Notes: a model not told the origin generated them from the sequence alone. Positions 24,785-36,644 are shown, counted from the first letter of the stretch. The stretch is 64,000 nt of DNA from Triplophysa rosa (GCF_024868665.1 NC_079891.1:22854103-22918102), one strand, 5' to 3'. Numbers and translations are program-made.

Positions 24785-26067
24785 TCAACCCCATTCATTC
24801 TGCAAGCTCACTTTCCAACCACCAGTTGGTGGGGGATGGAGAGATGGAGGAAGATCTGGAATAGACAGAAGGTACGGCGGTATCTCAATGTTTTCAAGGC
24901 ACTCTTCTTCGTCCATCTTCTAAATACTGAAATAAAAAAGTAACGCGAGTTACAGTGCTTAACTCAAGAGCATATGTGCATTCTTGACCATTGGGGTCTA
25001 TATGCAGGTAATTATGCAAATGAGGCAGCTGCAGGCAATCTCATTTTCATTTCTATCAGGGTGACCTCTAAAACAAGATTTTTCATGCATTTTGATATCA
25101 AGGATGCAGACTTGCACCTGAGCAGCTGTGATTCATCATTCACGAAGACGGCACATTCAAACAAAACAAAAACATAAGTAACAATCATTTCCTATTAGAT
25201 ATGAACTGTAAGATTTATTCGAAGAATTACATCTGTTAACAAACATAGTCAAATTAACTAAAATCTGCTAGGTTTCTTGACATCCTGAACAAAAACATCT
25301 AGCCATTTGAAATTGTTTTTTTTATAATATTTCACATCAAGTACCTTCCTGATGTCAACGCAGCCTGTTTCTTCTTTCTTCTGGAGAGCCATTCATCAAG
25401 GCCGCGTTCAGATGATGATCCATCTTGCTCAGTAAATTCCTTCTGTCGCCGTTCATCTAATAGGAAATTGCCAACATGTGCTCGGTTTAATAAATTGTAT
25501 GTGTTGGTGTACAGCCATCAGCACTAGACATGCCTGTTAAACAGATCTATACAGTTAAAAAAACGGAATCAATGATCTACCCAAAAGGCATCAGAAGAAA
25601 ATCACCTCACCATCAATCTTTTGCTCCAACATATTCATGTGCCTCTCGGACATGTGTGAAAAACGACAGTTTATACCAAATACACACTGCCCTATAACCA
25701 AAGAAGTACAAGTAAACCGGTTGAGTCAGCCACTAAAACAAAATAAAAAAACATTTTAAAAAACAATAAAGACATTTCTTCTCGAACTTCTACCTGTTTG
25801 GAGAAACTTTCTGCATGGTTCCTTTGCCCGCTCTTCTTTTAGGATTGCAGCAGCGTCTGAAAATAAATTTAAAAGGCGTTTTTTTGGTCTCAAAAGTATA
25901 GCTCAGTGCATTTGTTTGCATGTAAACGATATGCAATTACCTCTGAAGTTGTCAAACCAGGCTTTCTTTGCTCGGTGGTGTTGGACGCCGTTCAGGTGCT
26001 TCTTTCTGTTGTGCATGTTGTCCTGAAAGCTGCGATCGCAGTAGTCGCAGTAATACCGCTTCCCCAT
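24785..26067 (-). CDS. zmat5: Zinc finger matrin-type protein 5 (U11/U12 snRNP 20 kDa protein), last exon with an in-frame stop
   Basis: Minus-strand exons 25941-26067, 25794-25856, 25611-25691 and 25345-25456 join in frame through GT-AG introns. The product is the 20K protein of the U11/U12 di-snRNP, which recognises minor (U12-type) introns in the nucleus. It shows a U1-type C2H2 finger (Cys7, Cys10, His24, His30) and a CCCH finger (Cys57, Cys66, Cys72, His76). The final exon (from 24919 or 24926 to 24785) clearly encodes the family C-terminus: KMDEEEC ... [15 protein letters not shown] ... GGW ... NEWG-stop. However, the good acceptor ATTTCAG|TATTTAG, which keeps the frame, puts a TAG (24922-24920) just before that segment, cutting the product to 129 aa. 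Without the TAG it would be 174 aa (human about 170). The nearer acceptor TTTAG|AAG avoids the stop but shifts frame. A nonsense allele, sequencing error or missed micro-exon are the options. It converges on cabp7 as in human. Confidence 0.9.
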
Positions 26068-26179
26068 TGTTTTCTACAACGTGTTGACTACACGTATTGT
26101 GTGATTTAAGCTAAACCTTGAAAGAAAAGTGTGAACATGTATTTTATAATACGTCCTCGAATTCATTCACGCTACAGCG

Positions 26180-26224
26180 TTTCAACATGGCGACGAAAAC
26201 ATGTGGAAGGCGCAGGCGCAGAAT
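26180..26224 (-). promoter_or_regulatory. zmat5: Probable zmat5 core promoter motifs
   Basis: About 115-155 bp upstream of the zmat5 ATG lie AACATGGCGAC (YY1-like) and GCGCAGGCGCAG (NRF1-like), both typical of TATA-less housekeeping promoters. The motifs are visible; activity is inferred. Confidence 0.4.
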
Positions 26225-26275
26225 GCAACAACGAAGAGCGCCCTCCAGTGGAAAAACAAATCACTACCACGTGTG

Positions 26276-26346
26276 GAACTATCTTCTTCGTTGGATTTTA
26301 TGGCGGGTTGCGAACCAATTTAAGAGGGGCATACCGCCACCTACTG
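26276..26346 (+). repeat. Dispersed repeat fragment (CTTCTTC ... CATACCGCCACC)
   Basis: CTTCTTCGTTGGATTTTATGG and GGGCATACCGCCACC match, on the other strand, the block GGTGGCGGTAATGCACC ... AAGAAGAAG at 10914-10975. Two members of one repeat family are therefore present in this window. This one abuts the zmat5 promoter. Confidence 0.55.
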
Positions 26347-26404
26347 TGATGGATTGTGAAGATAATGATCTATGCACTCCTAAATCCTATTATATGTGAA
26401 AGTG

Positions 26405-26535
26405 ACCTATTAGTCAGATATGGTGACCCATACCCGAAATGTGACCTCTGCATTTAACCCATCCAGAGAGTAGTGAACACACGCACAGCAAGTGGTGAAC
26501 ACACGTACACCCGGAGCAGTGTATAACCCACTACT
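26405..26535. repeat. Dispersed teleost repeat fragment
   Basis: ATATGGTGACCCATACCCGA, then CTCTGCATTTAACCCATCC and AGTAGTGAACACAC repeats followed by ACCCGGAGCAGTG, are hallmarks of a common fish repeat. It carries no function of its own. Confidence 0.5.
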
Positions 26536-27290
26536 CCTAATAAATCGTATTCCTGAATTTGGACCGTCATTTAATAATCTGGTTAGTGTAAATTCCTGAC
26601 ACCCTGATGATTGTAATTCTTTCTTAAGACTCCTCCTTTCTCTTTCATATGCAGGACATGCTATACGGTCTCCTCCATTGAACATGCATCACATAAACCT
26701 GTGTTATGCTTCCCTATAATGCGTAAGGTATGGTTTATATTTGAATGACCCGTTCATAGACGTGTAAAAATAATTCTCTTCTGCTTAACTAAGTTACGAA
26801 TCACTTTAATATTCTTTATGGTTCTTTGAATCTTGTAATAGTGCCGACCTGTTTGACATGAGTCCCAACCTCTGCCATTTCTTATTCCATGCTTTTAAAA
26901 TAAAATGTTTTCCTTCTGAAATACTGAGTGAAATATTTATACTTGGTTGTGTGGAAAGATCAATTTTCTTTTTAACTTAAATACAAATTCTCAACATTTG
27001 GATTTGATAAAAGAGCCTTTCTTCTGGTGGTTAATGTGAACATGTAGTATTAATCTTAAAAGATTTTTTATATATTTATATTATACATCCTATACGTACT
27101 CCCACACAGCAGGTGGCAGTCGTGCTCAAGGTTTCCACAACTATCACACCTTTAACATTAAATATGCGGTTCTGACTCTCGGTACACCGACACGGCTCAT
27201 GTGGTGGCATAACACAAACACAAAACGCTGATTTGACTATCTACTCGTCCATCTTTGAAAGCATTTCGATGTGTTGGCCGTGACGCCGAT
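26536..27290. other. Spacer between zmat5 and arpc5l, partly old repeat
   Basis: This is the 5'-5' spacer of the divergent pair. The sequence after 26536 looks like degenerate retroelement DNA with no intact frame. The last part before arpc5l becomes less AT-rich, as expected for its promoter. Confidence 0.35.
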
Positions 27291-27382
27291 TATAACCACA
27301 GACTGACATTTGCCATCAGAGCGCGTGCACTGTAACGTAAACAGCAGAGAGGACTGCTGAGCGAGGTGACACTGTGGCCCCG

Positions 27383-30300
27383 ATGGCCAAGAACACGCTT
27401 TCTTCGCGCTTCAGAAAGGTAGACATTGATGAATTCGACGAGAATAAATTCGTGGACGATCACGACGAGGCAGCCGATCAACAGGGACCCGATGCGGCGG
27501 AGGTCGACAACCTTATCAGGCAATATCCTTTACTGTGAGTGTGTAAATGTTGTCGGGACGTGAACGTGGACCTGTGACATGAGCGCGCCCCGTTCAGTAC
27601 AGTGGGCTACTAGAGAGTTCGGTGTTTTTAGTGCTGCAGCGACACTGCATTTTACGTAATGCTTTCCCAAAGCAAAGTTAACTGTATTGGGTCTGTGTTT
27701 ATTCAAATGAAACGGGATCTTGCATAGAAATACCTGTTGCACCACATGATTTTAGGGTGCGGTGAAATGTGTTTGATCTTAATTAAAGTAGCATACAAGT
27801 TGTTCTCGATTGCGCTCAACATTAGATGTCTGGTAGTTAATTTGCATTATTTTCTCACAGTTTTCCAGTTCCATTTATCTCATGTAACTTACGTACAATG
27901 GCGTTATTGTATCTGTGAAGATTGTATTTGTTTACTATCTCCAGTGTTCGCTATATTCTTATGTGAAATGTAACAAACTTATTCACTTTTGGGTTGTGTT
28001 GCAGGCAATAATATGATTGTTTAGTTAAGGTTGTTACCCACAGTATTCTATATAAAGAAATTTGACTTCCATATCCGATGCTGGTCGACTCTGAACTTGC
28101 TCCCTCATTGTGCCCAGAGATCTCTGCTTTGCATTGGGCTTTATGCTTCCTTTTTCATACCTGATTTAGTAAGTTCCTGCTGATGGTATCTTGGGTGGAT
28201 TTGGTTGAGCGGACAAACCCAGTAGACTGTCAATCTTCACAGTCAATAGTCATATATGTAGAATATAATACATGCATTTCATCCCCGCACGCAACAACTA
28301 TGTCTGTGTCTACAGTATGCTTGGTGAAATCAACTGCTTTCACACTTGCTGTGTGTTTCTGTATTTGTCATTTAGTCTTAACCCCGTTTACAAGCTTTGG
28401 GAGCTTTTAGTGTCAGGACTTTGGTGGGCAGCAGTATTTGATTTCATGAGCACGTTATTTGCAGTAGGGAAGAATGTAAAAAGCTTGAGCTTGCAAGGTA
28501 TTATTATAGAGCGCTGAGCCTCGCTTAGAAAAACAAGAGGTCCCTCAGGAAACACTTGGTCCCAGTAGAGTTGTTGATGTTTTTAAGCAAAAGAAGTCCA
28601 TGCACAGTTCTCATATGGCTATATGTGTATTATACACTATTTAAATGCTTTATTAAAAGTAGTAAATGTGTGACATTTGTACATTTTGGTGTCACCACTC
28701 TTGTTTTCATTTATAATGCTATATGTACTGAATAAATTCCCCAGGTATTCCTTTACATGGTAATGCAAATGTGAGAGTATCTCAGACAGGTCTATTCAAA
28801 GCAGAAACGTAACTGTATGAAAATTTCACATCGCTATTATAGTCAACAAAATTATCACGGTTATCAGTATTATTGTGTTTTTTTTTTTCTTTAACAATGT
28901 GCTGGAAATGTCCAAAAAGTTTTAAAGAGTTGAATCGAGCTTTAAAGGTGCAGTGAACTGGCCGTTTATATTGTTTTATACTATTGTCTGATGTCTACTT
29001 ATGACGTTCGCGTGGTTGTTACAATCGAAAACATCAAAATCAATAATTAATAGGCTATTTTCTACCCTGGTTTTGAGGGCGGCTGGAGAAACGGGCGGGC
29101 CGCATTGAAGACTTGAAAGTAAACGCTAGGGATGGGCGATATTATATCGTTTGCGATATTCCGGTAGAAATTCCCCACACGATAGGAATTAGTCTAACCG
29201 CGATATAAACGATAAATTCTAGTTGATGACGTATTTCTTTGTGAGACCCATTCACAGCTCATATGTGAAGCGAAAACGGGTATAGCGGAGGGCGGACGTG
29301 AAGCTGAGAAAGAGTTTGCACTAAAAGCTCCAAATCTCGTTTAGGTTGGCACTGTAGATGCGTCCGAGTTAATGTTTAGTTTCACTTTCGTTTTATTTAA
29401 TTAGTTTGTTAAGTATTCGTTAATAGTCATAATACGTTACACCACAACATTTATTTTGGCTAAAAGTATTGCGCGCGTGCGCAAATTGTTTAATACGATT
29501 TCTTGCCTGTTATATACAGGATGAACGGAGCGTTCCGTGCGCAGCTCGCGCCCACATGTGCTTTCATAGCGACACAGTGTGCACAGCACTGCTGCCTGTT
29601 TACATACAGTACAAAATGCGAGTTTGTATTACGTTATTTTAAATACGTTTATGAGTGTATAAAAGCATGGATTATTTAATTTAGATTTCTTTTATCCGCA
29701 TTTTTCCGTTCTCTTTCTGTAGCGCGAGTCATAGACAGATTCAGTGTATATTGCTGTGAGAAGAGAAGGTTCACACAGTTCAAGAGAGAGTGATTGACAT
29801 CGTGATGCGATCGATCGTTTCCACCCAACAATAGAATATATACAGTTTTAGGTATGACATGATGTGTTTATTGAGCTTTAGTTCATTTAACTTTTCTTTA
29901 CTACAACCTTTTGAAGTCGAATCTCACTATTATATTTTATATTTACAAAAATACTGCAGGTATATTTTAGGAGCTGTTTGATTTGGGGTAAGTTTTACTT
30001 TTTGATAATATTTGTTTTTCTGAGGGTCTAGACTACATGCAGCTACTATCACTTGACGCAAAAAACAGCAGTGGATGGTGTTATGGATATATTGTCATTT
30101 TTATCGTTATCGCAACAAATACCAGGAATTATCGTGGTGGATAGCAGCTTGCGTAGTTGACTTAGTTGGGGCCTTCTGTGAATTTGGTTAGACACGTAAC
30201 GTTACGTAACGTGATTTTACTCAAATTTACGGACTAATTTCCCAGATGTGATGGCAAGGCTTTGCGTATAGTTTGTATAGCCTATAGTTGTATGGTGTTT

Positions 30301-32553
30301 AGTGATATATGACTGTACAAGTCAGCATTTAAGACCGGACAGAAGATCACCGCGATCGCGGGTCTCAAATGTTATAGTTTTCATGATAAATAAACAAACG
30401 GTAGACTCCTGGCCATAATGCACCTCTGTTATACTGTTGCTAACTTTGGCTGACGCTAGACAGTATTAACCGTTAGTAACGATAAGTTGGTACAGTTTAA
30501 TGATAACTAAAATATGACATGATATTACTAACCGTTGGACGTCTTACCGTGGTTTATCATAAAACCGGTTATTATTACATCCCTAGTTCAAAGCATATCG
30601 ACTTCCATCTTATAAAATGTTCAATGTCATAAACAATGTGTAAATAAGTATCAGCACAAACTCCTTCCATCCAATTTTACTTTAACTTATGTCTTGTAAA
30701 CAAGAAGCGTAAAGCGAGTTCTTTTCTCTCACGACAACTCTCAACAGTTTGGTATAATAAAGCTTTATTTAAGAAACTAATTTAAATGTTGGATAGTCTA
30801 GCCCAAATATAAGTATAGAACATCCTCAACATAGCATGGAAAAAGAACAACCAGGGACAAGAAGTTATATTCTGGACCACAAGCGTGTCTTGTGTTTTCT
30901 GTGTTTTGCTTCTATGTAGGGTCCTTCTATTTTTTTATAATTAGGTCACAGTGTCTAAAATTAGAGATGTATGATCAATTGTCGGCCATTTCGCTATCGG
31001 CCGATAAATGGTCATTTTGAATGTAATTGGTATCTGCTGATAATAAAATTTAGGCCGATATATTATAGCCGATAAATCATAAATCTTTCCTCTGGTTAAA
31101 CATCTTCAGCTGACGCTGCTCACAGTTAAAATACTGTACAATGCTATCTTATCTTTCTGTCATGATCATTCACTTAATGCTATTAGCAAAACATTGTTGA
31201 TGTGGGTACAGTATTTATGAATGTGTAAATTATAGGAACAAAAGCATATTGTTTGAATCAGGCTGCTGTCTGAATGCTTTCTGTCTTGAGACCTGTTAGA
31301 CTTGTGGCTGTTAAGAATTTTTTTCTGGGTTGTTTTGGAAGAACATCTTTGTTTATTAAATAATAAATATACCAGGAAAGTTTGAAGGTTAAAGAATCGT
31401 TAACTAGTGTAAGGTAGGCTTGGTACATGATTTTCAGGGGAAAAAAGAGAACTAATGGTTACCTTGATTTCTGCAGTGAATGTTTGTCCACGTTTTGCCT
31501 TTTGTTTCAGTCTTAGGGAATTTTATATTAATATTTAGGTATATCGGCCAATATATGGGTTATCGGCTTCCAATGTTAAAGGATTAACGGTTATCTTTAT
31601 CGGCCAAAGTTTACATGTCGGTGCATCCTTATCTAAAATTTCCATACTTAGGAGTTGAGACCAGTGTTACTATTCTAATAGGGAGGGTGATGTTAAATCA
31701 AGGATAGATGGGTTGGTCATTGTCTTTTAACATTAATGTAGTGTGTCTTGGTTAAGTGTTTAAGAATACATCAGCAAACAACTGTAGCATATGTAATGAT
31801 CAATCATTCTGGTTCCTTAGAGCTTTTGTCTCGTCTCAGCATGAGAAGTGGTATATCTTGCATATAAGTTGATGACCTGACTATTCCTTAACCAGTTATA
31901 ATGCACAGGGGACATGATGGCGGCCCTTCACGTTGCTCTTAGGAATCCTCCAATCAACAGCAAGAACCCTGCAATAAAGGTGCACTTTCAATAATCGTTT
32001 ATTTATAGAACAAAGAAATACATGGAATATGTTGTCTTCATCATATCTTTCTCTCTCAGGAAAGAGCTCAGACTGTGGTTTTAAGGGTGCTGACATCATT
32101 TAGAAGCAGTGATATAGAGTCAGCTGTTAAATCGCTCGACAAGAATGGAGTCGATCTTCTCATGAAGTACATCTACAGGGGTTTTGAGAAGCCAACAGAT
32201 AATAGCAGTGCCATATTGCTACAGTGGCATGAAAAGGTGAAGATAGAAAAAAATCTGTCATCATTTATTCACCCTCATGTCATCCAAAACCTTTATGACT
32301 TCCTTTCTTCTGTGTAACACAAAAGAAGATATTTTGAGAAATGTCTCTGTGGTTTTGTGTCTATACAGTAAAAGTCAATGGGGACCGATGTTGTTTGCTT
32401 ACCGACATTCATCAAAACATCCCACAAAAATGCCATGTACAATTAATAATGTAATTCTAATGTGGAAAAACTGTCTATCTTCTATAACAGGCATTTGCCA
32501 TTGGAGGACAAGGATCTATTGTTAGAGTAATGACAGCCAGGAAGACTGTATGA
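27383..32553 (+). CDS. arpc5l: Actin-related protein 2/3 complex subunit 5-like
   Basis: Four exons join in frame: 27383-27522, 31907-31979, 32060-32236 and 32491-32553, giving 150 aa (human ARPC5L 153). The product is the p16/ARC16-type subunit of the Arp2/3 complex, which nucleates branched actin filaments; ARPC5 and ARPC5L are alternative versions of this subunit. It starts [20 protein letters not shown]. The [17 protein letters not shown] start, [20 protein letters not shown], and the final [13 protein letters not shown] are all family hallmarks; [10 protein letters not shown] and [11 protein letters not shown] favour the 5L paralogue over ARPC5. Intron 1 (27523-31906) is not GT-AG: it begins ATATCCTTT and ends AC, a U12-type AT-AC intron, and only this choice preserves the frame ([19 protein letters not shown]). 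Introns 2 and 3 are GT-AG. A MITE remnant begins almost at the exon 3 donor. Head-to-head with zmat5. Confidence 0.96.
27523..27531 (+). other. arpc5l: U12-type (AT-AC) 5' splice site of arpc5l intron 1
   Basis: ATATCCTTT directly follows the last exon bases (CTTATCAGGCA). This is an exact match to the minor-spliceosome AT-AC donor consensus. A GTGAGT sits nearby at 27535-27540, but using it would put the next exon out of frame. Confidence 0.9.
29127..30586. mobile_element. hAT-like element(s) with TAGGGATG termini
   Basis: The left terminus is TAGGGATGGGCGATATTATA with mirrored-looking inner sequence (TTTTTATCGTTATCGCAACA at 30097-30116). The right terminus, on the minus strand, is CTAGGGATGTAATAATAACC. 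The two outer ends are not an exact match, so this may be two adjacent or nested non-autonomous elements rather than one. No transposase frame. Confidence 0.5.
30962..31631. mobile_element. hAT-like MITE with TATCGGCC repeats
   Basis: It begins TAGAGATGTATGATCAATTG followed by TCGGCC and ATCGGCCGATAA; it ends ATCGGCCAAAGTTTACATGT with GTCGGTGCATCCTTA. These mirrored TCGGCC sub-termini are characteristic of a common cyprinid non-autonomous family. It lies in arpc5l intron 1 less than 300 bp upstream of the U12 branch site. Confidence 0.65.
31884..31906 (+). other. arpc5l: U12-type branch site and AC 3' splice site of arpc5l intron 1
   Basis: TTCCTTAAC at 31884-31892 is a perfect U12 branch-point consensus. 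The intron ends AC at 31905-31906, about 15 nt past the branch adenosine, within the short spacing typical of minor introns. The exon starts AGGGGACATG. Confidence 0.9.
32245..32430. mobile_element. MITE remnant in arpc5l intron 3 (TCATCATTTATTCACCC family)
   Basis: CTGTCATCATTTATTCACCC, ACACAAAAGAAGATATTTTG and AAAGTCAATGGGGACC identify it as kin to the copies at 14822 and 22849. It has lost both termini. Its left part begins within about 10-20 bp of the exon 3 donor (32237). Confidence 0.7.
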
Positions 32554-33139
32554 CTACCTGACCAGACCTGAAAACAATGCCACTAAAAGACACCAAGGAC
32601 TTAAGGCAAGCTTGCCTCTCAATCAGAGGAAAGAAAACATCGTTTTTGATGCTACTGTGTCCTGACGAAGAAAAGAATAGAAACTTTAAACAGTAGAGAA
32701 ACAGAAGCACTTGTTCAAACTGAAAAAAAATCTTGTGTGAAGGTTCACTTTATTATGCTAATATATCATAAATTGTTCTATGATATATTGGAATGAAAAA
32801 TTAGACATGGTTTTGTGTAAAAACAATAATTAAGAATACAGAATATATGCTGGAGACAAGAAACCATCCCAGTGGACATGCTTTGAGTTTTATGGTGATA
32901 CAGGATTCTGCACATACCATTAGGTGAGTTTAAGCCGCTAAAGCGAGTTAGTCCATCTTTAAGACTGATCTGATTTGAGGTGTTTTCCAAGCTGTTTCAG
33001 ACATTTAGATTTAATTCTATGTTTTATTTTATTTCACATCTTTGGTCCCACGCTCTTTTGTTTGTGCAGAGGTTTAATAGTAAAGCCAGTGATGTACACC
33101 GAAGGAATATAGTGGGGATCATTGTAAAGTGCCTGCTGC

Positions 33140-33145
33140 AATAAA
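33140..33145 (+). terminator. arpc5l: arpc5l polyadenylation signal
   Basis: AATAAA about 590 bp after the stop codon, followed within 30 bp by a T/G-rich stretch (CCTTTGTGTTCTTGTATG). Confidence 0.65.
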
Positions 33146-33568
33146 GTTATTGGATCTCCTTTGTGTTCTTGTATGTCGGTGTTTATTTTCAGTCTGATTC
33201 TATTATTATTTATGGACAGTATGAATTTGGCATGTTTTAACTTATAGTAATGATGTGATAATGTACCATATGGATATGTCTCACATGTATGATGGCTTTA
33301 TTTGGATGGTCACCTACAGAAACAGGAAGGGCAGACTAATTAAGATAAAACATATCAGGTAACTGCAGATAAAAAGGGTTTTCAAGGCTTTCTGAATGAT
33401 GTGCCACTGATAACTTGGATTGTGCCAAAACCGGTGCCTCTGGGACACTATTCAAGACACAGTGTGCTGTAATCTCACTGCAGGTCCAGGAGCCATATTC
33501 ATTTATAATGACAGCTCATCTATAAACATCCAGTCTGTTTTTTATGTGATTATATAATAAAATTAGTT

Positions 33569-33948
33569 TTTAAAGGGATACTCCACTCAAAAATGAAAAT
33601 TAGGACTTGATCAACCTCAAGTCCAAACCTGTATAAATGTATTTGTTCAGTTGAACACAGTTATTTAGAAGAATGTAAGCAATAGAGATTTCTGGTATAG
33701 TCAAAAAATGGTAGTCAAGGGTGCCCCAGAATGGTTTGTTGTCCTAAATTCTTGAAAATATCTTCTTTTGTGTATAACAGAACAACAAATATACAATAAT
33801 TTTTTACTACTATGGTAGTCAGAAATCTCAGTTGCTAACGTTCTTTCAAATATCTTTATACAAATATACATTTATACAGGTTTGGAACAACTCAAGGACG
33901 AGTAATTCATGACAGAATTTTCATTTTTGGGTGGAGTATCACTTTAAT
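33569..33948. mobile_element. Palindromic MITE with TTTAAAGGGATACTCCACTC termini
   Basis: The left end TTTAAAGGGATACTCCACTC (then AAAAATGAAAATT) mirrors AATTTTCATTTTTGGGTGGA (then GTATCACTTTAA) on the right. It is related to, but distinct from, the GATAGTTCACCC family. It lies between arpc5l and scai. Confidence 0.8.
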
Positions 33949-33949
33949 A

Positions 33950-35757
33950 TCTAGTAAAAAAAAAGAAAGTAGAATAAACAAAGCACACAAGTTAAGCAAA
34001 ACAGTCAAAAACATTTTAATATTCTTAAATAGCATTCTTAAAAACAAAAAGCTTGCATGTTTTGGTATCATCACATTTTTTCTTTGTTCTTTTTTTCTGC
34101 ATTTAACAACAAACATCAAATATAATTTGGCAACATATAAGACAAAACAGTTAATTGATTAAAAACACATGACAACTGGACAATGCAAGTATGTTCAACT
34201 AGCAACTCTAGAACCCCTTAACTTATAAAGAAAGAGTATTCTGACCATTACATCACTTTTGAAAATGTTCCCTCCCACAACAGTAGGAACTGGTAGAAAT
34301 CACCCGTACTACACCTTGGATCTGGCCCCACAAACCAGGATTACAAAAGAAAACAAATACACAAATTCATATCCTTAGGTTGCTTTAAATCATGGCTATT
34401 AAAGCGTTCAACTGTGGCATTAAAACAGAGCAGAGGGGATTTTGACCACTAATGCCTTGCTAATGAATCTATTACGGAAATGTCTCGCACGATTGACTAT
34501 TGTCTCTTTATAAGAAAACACTCTGATAAAATGATTTTCCCATATCAAAAAGGGGTATTGCATTTTTTAAATCTAAGTTTGTTAGATGTTTGTTACATTT
34601 CATGCATAAGTGCTTATAATCTGTCATTACCCCGTTGCTCTTAGCCCACTATACACGGACCGCCTCGACAAGAATTTACAGAGCTAATTTATAGAATGTT
34701 AGGAAGTCGAGACATTAAATCAACTTACATACTAACACAAATGAAATAAAACAAGGCAAAAACATTCAATGGTCAACCGGTCAAGGTCAGAAGACAAGAC
34801 AGAGAGGAAACAGTGACAGTCACCTTCTGTTTCCCTGCTCGTCTCCATCGAGCCTTCTCGCTTTTGGCAAACAAAAAACAGCATAATAAAAAAGGTAATT
34901 GTGACTGCGAGATTGCGGACAACACGTTTGTCTGCATAATTCGGGCAGTGGAAATTCCATATTAGGGTTGATTCTGTTTGGCAGTGATTTGTTCGCAAAC
35001 ATGAGCAAACGTCTCGCTTTTTCTAAAATAGGGTATTATTTCAAAAAGACATCAGTGGAAGCAGCTATATTCGCATCACAAGCTAACAAGTTTTGGGCAT
35101 AACATGCAAAAATAAAAATGAGATTCAACGACAAGGGTTGAGGTACCGGACGACAGGTGAGGGGGTACTAGAATAGTTCATGGGACCTTGTGCTCTCTGC
35201 ATGCAAAAATCTTCTGGTCCCATTTGACTGGCCATGATCGAACGTTGAGGGAAGAGTTGGTAAACCGTGACAACTATTTCAAAGCCAGAATGTGTGCCAT
35301 TTTTTCAATACAGAGAAAGCTATATGCCACTCAAACAAGTGACATAATGGAATGATCAGACATGCCTCTTGCCAACAGCACAATAAATAACATCGGAATC
35401 AAACTTAAATAGTGCAAGTAAAGTGCAAGGCTATTATTGTAACCATTATCATAATTATCATCGTGATGTAATGAAACCAACAAAACACTTCTTATTAGAC
35501 CGATGGAGTCTACTTGTCCTTGACATGGATGGATTGTAAAGGAGAAGCTCTTCTGCCAGCGAGTCTTGGAATGTCATCCGAGTAGCGGGGGGGGGGTCGA
35601 GTGCGCAGATGAGACAGTGGCATGGTCCATTCACGAATTAGACACAAGAACACTGCCCCTGTCACATGCAGGGGTCATCTTTTCACAGATCTGCCACAAC
35701 GAACAACCCAGACAGACACACTTCTCTGCATCACATTAACTTCTTGTAGAACTATAC

Positions 35758-35788
<31 letters not shown>

Positions 35789-36600
35789 TATATGTATATA
35801 CACAATTTTTTACACAGTATTAGCCTGTACGTCTCTGTGACATAAAAGAGAACTTTGTCGGCTATTGGTGTCCACTGCACATGGAATAAGACATTAGGTT
35901 AGTACATCAGCTATGTAAGTATGGGCTTACCACACTACCGAAGCATGCTAAAAAGAATCTCTCTGTAAAAAGAGGCGACGGAGATCCTGTTCGTGACGTA
36001 GCGTTCGGCAGATGACCGAAACGTCCCAAAAGTGGACCAGGCCAAAGTCCACGAGACGAAAAAACGAACGAAAACAAACAAAACAAGGCAAGAAGCATAA
36101 AAAACATCTAAACATGGGAGCAAAAACAAAAATGCAAACATGCAGCACGCTCCCTATGGAAAAGTTGTGTAAACGTTGCAGAGGCAAAGTGTTGAGAAGG
36201 AAAATGAATTTTCCTACTCCAACAAATGCATTTTGCAAATGCTTTAGGCTCATCTCAGCCATCTCCCTTGAATTACATGGTTTAACATAAACATGTTTTC
36301 CTCTACTTCCTGTAATGTTTCTTTTATCTCAATATATAATTGTCCACAATGACCCTTTGTACCTTGTGCTTGACCTTCAGAAACTGTGATAGCTGCCCTC
36401 AGCAGGTCTGAACGTCCGTGTGCTTGCACTCACACAGTACATGCATGTATTGAAATCAATGTGTTCTCTTGTGTGTTGGGAGCGACGCTCTGGGTGTGTG
36501 TAGTTTCTTAAAATCTAAAAATACATATGAACACGACAAACTGTAAATATCTGCCCACAAGGATGAAACATTTCTCTTGAATAGTTCTTAAACTATCTAG
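33950..36600. other. Spacer or long scai 3' UTR
   Basis: No coding exon was recognised between the convergent 3' ends of arpc5l and scai. In human, GOLGA1 lies here; nothing resembling its coiled-coil coding exons is seen. It contains an alternating TA/TG microsatellite at about 35757-35795 and some G- and A-rich low-complexity tracts. Confidence 0.4.
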
Positions 36601-36638
36601 ATCTAAATGTTTAGAGAGTAGGTTAAACACCCAGTAAG

Positions 36639-36644
36639 TTTATT
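36639..36644 (-). terminator. scai: Candidate proximal scai polyadenylation signal
   Basis: TTTATT on the + strand (AATAAA on the minus strand) lies about 95 bp past the scai stop codon. More distal sites are possible. Confidence 0.35.

Larger units (their letters stand above)
27523..31906 (+). other. arpc5l: arpc5l intron 1 (4.4 kb, U12-type) with hAT-like insertions
   Basis: This minor-class intron is long and carries at least two hAT-like insertions (29127-30586 and 30962-31631). The rest, 27532-29126, is AT-rich without recognisable elements. No internal exon was found. Confidence 0.8.

Noticed and set aside
27535..27540. GTGAGT as the arpc5l exon 1 donor
   Set aside because: Using it gives phase 2 joining to a frame with stops in exon 2; the AT-AC pair gives the conserved RQ-GDM join.
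35948..36290. Overlapping open frames on both strands between arpc5l and scai
   Set aside because: Composition is low-complexity (Lys/Arg or Phe/Leu runs) and nothing resembles golga1 or any other expected neighbour.
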